Source: Monodelphis domestica (lineage: Eukaryota > Chordata > Mammalia > Didelphimorphia > Didelphidae). From it: a stretch of DNA of 64,000 nucleotides. The stretch lies in assembly GCF_027887165.1 (NCBI RefSeq), contig NC_077234.1:246262658-246326657 (forward strand). The letters are read 5' to 3'. Shown piece by piece: positions 57,881-64,000 of the stretch; within the stretch, counting starts at the first letter, position 1; each line of letters opens with the position of its first letter. Under the pieces are notes generated by a model that was given only the letters and a program-made list of their open reading frames with translations, did not search any database and had not been told where the DNA came from. The translations under genes were made by a program, and so were the position numbers.

Positions 57881-60800
57881 ATGTTGGGAAATACACAAGC
57901 AGTAATAATAACTTTGAATGTGAATGGGATAAACTCACCTGTAAAGCAGAAGCAAATAGCAGAGTGGATCAGAAACAAAAATACTACCATATGTTGTCTA
58001 CAAGAAACACACATGAGGAAGATAGATATACATAGGATAAAAGTAAATGGATGGCTCAAAATCTATCGGACATCAACTGATAAAAAGAAGGCAAGAGTCA
58101 CAATCATCATATCTGTCAAAAACAAAGTAAAAATAGATCTAGTTAAAAGAGATAGGTAACATAATTACGTCCTGATAAAAGTCAGTATAGACAATGAGGA
58201 AATATCAATACTCAACATGTATGCACAAAATGGCATAGAATCCAGATTTCTAAAGGAGAAACTAATGGAGCTGAAGGATGCAATAGATAGAAAAACTATA
58301 CTAGTGGAAGACCTGAACCTTCCTCTATCAGAACTAGATAAATCTAACCAAAAAATGGATAAGAAAAAAATAAGAGAAGTGAATGAAATCTTAGAAATAT
58401 TAGAATTAGTAGATATGTGGAAGAAAATAAATAGGGACAAAAGGAATACAGTTTTTATTCAGCAGCTCATGGTACATTCACAAAGACTATGTACTATGGC
58501 AAAAAAACATTGCAAACAAGTGCAAAAGAGCAGAAATAATAAATGCAATTTTCACAGACCACAATGTGATAAAAATGATAGTAAGGATATAGGGAGAGGC
58601 AAATCAAAAATTAATTGGAAATTAAGCAATACGATTCTCCAAAATTGGTTAAAGAACAAATCATAGAAACATTTAATAATTTCATTCAAGAAAATGACAA
58701 TGAAGAGACATCCTTTCAAAATCTATGGGATGCAGCTACAGCAGTACCAGGGGGAAATTTATATCCTTGAGTTCATATATTAACAAATTAAGGAGGGCAG
58801 AGGAAAATGAATTGGGCCTGCAAATTAAAAAGTTAGAAAGTGAACAAATTAAAAATCCCCAGATAAAAACTAAATTAGAGATCCTAAAAATTAAAGGGAA
58901 AAGTAATAAAATTGAAACTAAAAGAACTATTGAATTAATGAACAAGACTAGAAGCTGGTATTTTGAAAAAAGAAAACAAATAAAATTGACAAAGTACTAG
59001 TCAGTCTAATAAAAAAGGAAAGAAGAAAACCAAATTGACAGTATCCAAAATGAAAAGGGAGACCTCACATTGAATGAAAAGGAAATTAAGGTAATCATTA
59101 AAATTATTTTGCCCAATTATATGGCAATAAATATGGTAATCTAGGTGATATGGCTGAATATTCACAAAAATATAAATCACCTAGATGAGCAGAAGAAGAA
59201 ATAGACTACCTAAACAACCACATATCTGAAAAAGAAATTGAACAAGCCATCAAAGGACTCCCTAAGAAAAATCCCCAGGTCCAGATGGTCCAAATGAATT
59301 CTATCAAACATTCAAAGAACAAATAATCCCAATACTATCCAAACTATTTGACATAATAAACAAAGAAGGAGTTCTACCAAATTCCTTTTATGACACAAAT
59401 ATGGTACTGATTCCAAAACCAGGTAGATCAAAAACAAAGAAAGAAAACTAACAATTTCCTTAATGAACATAGATGCAAAAATCTTAAATACAATACTAGC
59501 CAAAAGACTGCAGCACATGATCATGAGGTTTATTCATTATGATAAGATAGGATTTATACCAGGAATGCAAGGATTGTTCAATATTAGGAAAATCATTCAA
59601 ATAATTGACCATATCAACAAGGAAACCAACAAAAATGACATGATTATCTGAATAGATGCAGAAAAAGCCTTCAACAAAATACAACACTCATTCCTATTGA
59701 AAACAGTAGAAAGCATAGGAATAGATGGGCCTTTTCAAAAAATAATCATAAGCATATATCTAAAACCATCAGCAAACATCATCTGCAATTAGGATAAATT
59801 AGAAGCATTCCCAATAAAATCAAGAGTAAAACAAGGATGCCCATTATCACCTTTATTATTTAACATTGTACTAGAAACACTAGCAGTACCAATTAGGGAA
59901 GGAAAAGAAATTGAAGGTATTAAAATAGGCAATGAGGAGACCAAGCAATCACTCTTTGCAGATGATATGATGGTCTACTTAAGGAATCCAAGAGAATCAA
60001 CTAAAAAAGTTAGTGGAAATAATCAACAACTTTATCAAAGTTGCAGGATACAAAATAAACCCACATAAATCATCAGCATTTCTATATACTTCCAACTCAA
60101 CCCAGCAACAAGAGTTAGAAAAAGAAATCCCCTTTAAAATCACCCTAGACAATATAAAATACTCGGGGATCTATCTGCCAAGACAAACTCAGGAACTATA
60201 TGAACATAAATACAAAACACTCTCCACACAATTAAAACCAAAACTAAATAATTGGAAAAACATTAATTGCTCCTGGGTAGGAAGAGCTAACATAATAAAA
60301 ATGAAAATCCTACCCAAACTAATGTACTTATTTGGGGACATACACATCAAACTACCAAAAAACCTTTTTATACAATTAGAAAAAAACAAACAATAATAAA
60401 GGTTATTTGGAAGAACAAAAGATCAAGAATATCAAGGGAAATAATGGGAAAAAATATGAAGGAAGGTGGCCTAGCAGTACCAGATCTTAAACTGTACTAT
60501 AAAGCAGTGATCATCAAAACCACATTGTACTGGCTAAGAGACATAAGGGAGGATCAGTGAAACAGACTTAGGATAAGTGACCTTAGTAAGACAGTCTACG
60601 ATAAATCCAAAGATCCCAGCTTTTGTGACAAAAATCTACTCTTCGACAAAAAATGCTGGGAAAATTGGAAAACAGTATGGGAGAGATTAGGTTTAGATCA
60701 CTATCTCACACCCTATACCAAGATAAACTCAGAATGGGTGAATGACTTGAACATAAAGAAGGTAACAATAAGTAAATTAGGTGAACGCAGAATAGTATAC

Positions 60801-61257
60801 TAGTCAGATCTTTGGGAAAGGAAAGATGTTAAGAACAAGCAAAAGTTAGAAAAAATTACAAAATGCAAAATAGATAGTTTTGATTACATTAAATTAAAAA
60901 GGTTTTGTACAAACAAAACCAGTGCAGTCAAAATTAGAAGGGAAGCAAGAAATTAGGAAACAATCTTTAAAACAAAAACCACTGACAAAGGTCTATTCAC
61001 TCAAATTTATAAGGAACTAAATCAACTGTACAAAAAAATCAAGGCATTCCCCAGTTGATAAATGGGAAAGGGACATGATTATGCAATTTTCAAGTAAAGA
61101 AATCAAAACTATTAATAAACACATGAAAAAATGTTCTAAATATCTTATAATCAGAGAAATGCAAATCAAAATAACTCTGAGGCATCACCTCACACATAGC
61201 AGATTGGCCAACATGATAGCAAAGGAAAGTAATGAATGTTGGAGGGGATGTGTGTGA
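57881..61257 (+). pseudogene. L1 ORF2 (endonuclease-reverse transcriptase), copy B
   Basis: Start MLGNTQAVIITLNVNG at 57881. The endonuclease is open to 58159 (CCLQETHMRKIDIHRIKVNG) and, after a frame break, 58217-58666 (KLMELKDAIDRKTILVEDLN). [22 protein letters not shown] (59550-59610), [11 protein letters not shown] with an N for D (about 59655-59687), [12 protein letters not shown] (about 59832) and [10 protein letters not shown] (about 59952). The thumb and C-terminal part follow (60013-60396, 127 residues, [20 protein letters not shown]). Several stops, e.g. TGA at about 59647-59649 (ISIDAEK is split), make it inactive. It stops at the LTR junction, before the C-terminal Cys-rich region is complete. 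Confidence 0.9.
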
Positions 61258-61664
61258 ACTTTAAATTACTCCACCTTACATTAGATCTTACTTTAGGGTG
61301 AAGATAAAGTTGCAATCTCCTGATTGAACAATCTTACTTTATAGTGAAGCTAAAACTTTAAGTTAAGTCTATTTTTAGATCTTACTACAAAAAGGTGTTA
61401 AGTAACTATAAAGGGTAAATTAATCACAAAAATGTCAAATAACTAACAAAAGGTGAATTTAACAAAGAAAGTGTTAAGTAACTCAAAAGATATAATCTAA
61501 TCAAAGAAGATGAGAACTAAAGAATGGGCATTTAGAGGAGGGGACATAAGGGTAAAAGGTCTATATATTTGGCTCACTTCCTCTCTCCGGGACCTTTTGG
61601 CAGCAGAGATTTGGATGGTGGCAGTGTGCTAGGGCTTTTGGCATCTTGACGTGGCTACAAGTGC
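61257..61664 (+). mobile_element. Family 1 LTR-type fragment in L1 copy B
   Basis: GAACTTTAAATTACTCC, CTCCTGATTGAACAATC, GTCTATTTTTAGATCTTACTA, GGTAAATTAATCAC, AAGAATGGGCA match the 17080 copy in order. Beyond that, CTATATATTTGGCTCACTTC and ATTTGGATGGTGGCAGTGTG are an R/U5-like end not seen in the other copies. The first part of U3 is missing. It lies inside L1 copy B. Confidence 0.65.
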
Positions 61665-61840
61665 ACTTGTAGTGCAAATACTAATAATAAGGAAATGGGT
61701 CTTGATCGATAGCATATGTTAAACTCAGTGGAATTGTGGGTCATATATGGAAGGGGTTAGGGGGAGGGGAGGGAAGGAACATGAGTCTTATAACTATGGA
61801 AAATGATTCTAAATAATCTAATTAAATAATTTTTTAATGA

Positions 61841-62549
61841 GGCAAATCTGGGATAACCCTGTGTCATCCTATCATGCATTCATCCTAAGAATGCTAGAAC
61901 TCAGCTGCTCTAACTTCCACCCCAAACATTATTTCCTACAACTTCTACCATACTCAAAAAGTGGCCTATAAAAAGAGAATAAATTTTAAAAGATTCTATG
62001 GCCATATTGATTCTTTATAAAAAAAGGTTATTATTATATAACATAACTTTAAGTCCAAGAGTTCACATAGATGCAATCCATTCCCCAGATATTTAGTAAT
62101 TACCCTAAGAAAAAAGTAATTCTGTGATTCAAGATGTGGAACATTGAATTGAGTCAAATTTAGAACAAAGGTCCTGTCAATAAATGTGCAGCTCCCCTGC
62201 ATGGATAGAGCTGGCTTGAAATACAAAGTGCCTTCCAGATATTTAACAAACAGAGCATAACTGCTGCTTGCATGCTTGAGGAAATCTATTAAGACTGGCT
62301 CCCAGCAAAAGACAAAGGTATCATCAGAGAAAGGTGGGAAAGAATTCTAGATAATTCTCACAACAACATCCCTCTTTGTACAATCATTTCAGATGAATTT
62401 TCTGGCTACTCCATGAGTCAGATTTTTAAAGAGAACCTCAACCAAATACAATTTGGCAGGCAAGGGACATAATGTAGGCTTCATCCCCAGGTTCTTTGAA
62501 ATATTTTCAGTTCAAAAATCATTTAGATAAAAAACCAGAGAAGTTCTTT
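61841..62549. other. Unclassified
   Basis: The stretch GAATTTTCTGGCTACTCCATGAGTCAG (about 62396-62422) resembles TTTTACTGGCTATTCCATGAGTCC at about 27494-27517, which may mean a shared unknown repeat. Nothing else recognised. Confidence 0.35.
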
Positions 62550-63053
62550 CTTGAAGGGATGCCCTTCGACTGGGGAATGACAGAACAAATGGAATACTAT
62601 AGTGTTAAAAGGAATGATGAACTGGAGGAATTCCTTGTGAACTGGAACTTCCAGGAATTGATGAAGTGTGAAAAGAGCAGAACCAGGAGAATTATATACA
62701 CAGAGATGGATGCAGTGTGGTACAATTGAATTTAATGGACTTCTCGCTAGCAGCAATGCGATGATCTAAAACACTTCTGGGGTACATGTAGTACATGTAG
62801 AAAAAGAACTGTGGGAGCAGAAACACAGAAGAGAAACAACTGCTTGATCACATGGGTCAATGGGGACATGATTGGGGATGTAGGCTCTAAGCAATCACCC
62901 TGGTGCAAATATCAGTATCAAATATCAATAATATAGAAATCAGTCTTGATCAATGACACACATAAAACCTAGTGGAATTGCATGTTATCTATGGGAGGGG
63001 GTGGGAGGAGGGAAGTGAAATAACATGAATCATGTAAAAATAAAAAATTTCAC
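62550..63053 (+). mobile_element. L1 3' end, 5' truncated, plus strand
   Basis: GGGATGCCCTTCGACTGGGG opens in the ORF2 C-terminal region, with ACTGGAGGAATTCCTTGTG, AGCAGAACCAGGAGAATTAT, then the 3' UTR ATGGGTCAATGGGGACATGA, a G-rich tract (62993-63015) and an A-rich end AAAAATAAAAAATTT. The 77-residue frame at 62496 is part of ORF2. Confidence 0.85.
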
Positions 63054-63084
63054 TCTCCAAACTATCCCCTCCCAGAATAAGTTG

Positions 63085-63390
63085 ATTATTTTTTCTTAAT
63101 GTATTTTATCTATTTCATTAAACATACCTTGATTATATATACAAAATAAAACATTATAAATAAAATAAACATTCACTTTTTAACATTTTGAGTTCCAAAT
63201 TCTCTCCTGCCCCTCTTCTACTTTTGAGGCAAGCAATATAAAATCATTTATTCATATGAAATAATGAAAAATGTTTCCAAATTAGTTATGTTGCAAAAGA
63301 AAGTACACAAAAAGAAAGAAAAATAAAGGAAGTTAAAAAGCATGCTGCAATCTATATTCAGAGTGCAAAGCTGGAACACCTGAGGTCAAT
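63085..63390 (-). mobile_element. Old L1 3' UTR, minus strand
   Basis: + strand TTTTTTCTTAATGTATTTTATCT, then CATTTTGAGTTCCAAATTCTCT and CAAATTAGTTATGTTGCAAAAG, GAGTGCAAAGC: the reversed 3' UTR of an older L1. Confidence 0.65.
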
Positions 63391-63489
63391 CAGAGACTTG
63401 GGTTTAAATGGTTTCCGGAAGTATGTCAGAACCTGCACTCTCTTCAGGGGTTTTGTTATGAGACCATTAGAACGGTCTTAGATCATTTC

Positions 63490-63703
63490 CATAAAAATTT
63501 TTAACTTTTTTATTTAACTTTGTTTTTCAAATCCCCTCCCTCCCACACTTTCTTCCATTTACTGAAAAAGCAAGCAATATATCAATTATATCGTGCAAAG
63601 CATATTTCCATGTTAGACATAACACAAAATAAAGCAACAAAGTGAAAAAAATACTTAAAATTAACTTGCACATAGGGTTCATTAATGCGCTCTCTCTCTG
63701 TCA

Positions 63704-63738
<35 letters not shown>

Positions 63739-64000
63739 GATAGAATTTTTCCACTATTAGTGTTTTGGAATCATCTTGGTTCATTGTATTGATCAGAGTA
63801 GTGAAGTCTTTCATCATTACAATATTACTGTTATTGTGCATAATGATCTCCCACTTGCACTATTGTACATAATGATCTTACCATGTTTTTTTTTTCTGAA
63901 ACCAACCCCTCTATTTTTATACTATTCTTATACTGTACTGTTTCTTATAGTAGAAAAGTACTCCATCACAATAAAATGGCTCAGTTTGTTCAGTCATTCA
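63490..64000 (-). mobile_element. Old L1 3' end, minus strand, running off the window
   Basis: + strand TTAACTTTTTTATTTAACTT, CAAATCCCCTCCCTCCCACAC, then a CTCT/GTCT microsatellite (63691-63740). Diverged ORF2 C-terminal sequence follows (ACTCCATCACAATAAAATGG, at 63960-63979). A separate element from 63085. Confidence 0.6.
63691..63740. repeat. (CT)n/(GTCT)n microsatellite
   Basis: CTCTCTCT, then GTCTGTCTGTCTGTCT, then CTCTCTCT. Confidence 0.95.

Larger units (their letters stand above)
57585..61840 (+). mobile_element. L1 copy B, plus strand, lacking ORF1
   Basis: Starts in the purine-rich inter-ORF region (about 57585) and is therefore 5' truncated. ORF2 begins at 57881 and is followed to the C-terminal end. 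At about 61257 the L1 breaks at GGAGGGGATGTG and LTR-type sequence (61257-61664) follows. L1 3' UTR resumes at about 61665 (AAATACTAATAATAAGGAAA, GTCTTGATCGATAGC), with a G-rich tract (61750-61770). Some 550 bases of L1, from the end of ORF2 to the start of the 3' UTR, are missing. Confidence 0.88.

Noticed and set aside
1..64000. CRISPR arrays, operons, ribosome binding sites, prokaryotic features
   Set aside because: Repeats here are dispersed retrotransposons and microsatellites with no unique equal-length spacers. Reading frames are short and split by stops, as in vertebrate intergenic DNA.

Overview
The window is vertebrate nuclear DNA, AT-rich and dense in retrotransposons, with no intact protein-coding gene, rRNA gene or tRNA gene that I can support. 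It is most likely from a marsupial (opossum- or dasyurid-like). The tRNA-type SINEs carry the head I recognise from marsupials (GGGGCAGCTGGGTAGCTCAGTGG, as in 17561..). The L1 and half-L1 (HAL1-like) sequences look marsupial, and old L2 and MIR pieces lie between them. I cannot choose between American and Australian marsupials without a library search.

Layout. 1-6.8 kb: old L2 and SINE pieces, microsatellites, and a solo LTR (4636-4922) inside an L2. 6.8-12.3 kb: old minus-strand L1/HAL1-like sequence split by an LTR-like block. 12.7-13.6 kb: unclassified marsupial-type repeats. 13.6-21.9 kb: a plus-strand L1 (copy A), broken by a BCL2L2-derived retrocopy (14994-16219) and by an LTR that itself holds a SINE (17080-18234). 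22-31.7 kb: SINE, L2 and MIR remnants and much sequence I cannot classify. 31.7-35.15 kb: a HAL1-like element. A short composite retroelement sits in its A-rich 3' end (35172-36337): L1 5' end, then a SMIM1 gene fragment, then an L1 3' end. 36.4-40.9 kb: mostly unclassified. 40.9-46.9 kb: one L2 split twice, by a young minus-strand L1 that lacks its reverse-transcriptase region (copy C, 41199-45553) and by an older L1 3' end. 47.2-53.5 kb: further repeats, a second HAL1-like fragment ending in a large GGAA microsatellite, and a truncated L1. 53.8-55.8 kb: two LTRs of the family seen at 4.6 kb, one holding a second LTR-type insert. 57.6-61.8 kb: plus-strand L1 copy B, with an LTR fragment where part of its 3' region should be. 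62.5-64 kb: L1 3' ends.

Nothing here works together as a pathway. The window is a record of stacked insertions, several datable relative to each other by target-site duplications (TSDs). The two most notable items are the L1-SMIM1-L1 composite with a perfect 16-bp TSD and the BCL2L2 retrocopy with a 10-bp TSD. Comparisons with SMIM1, BCL2L2 and repeat consensus sequences are from memory and were not computed.
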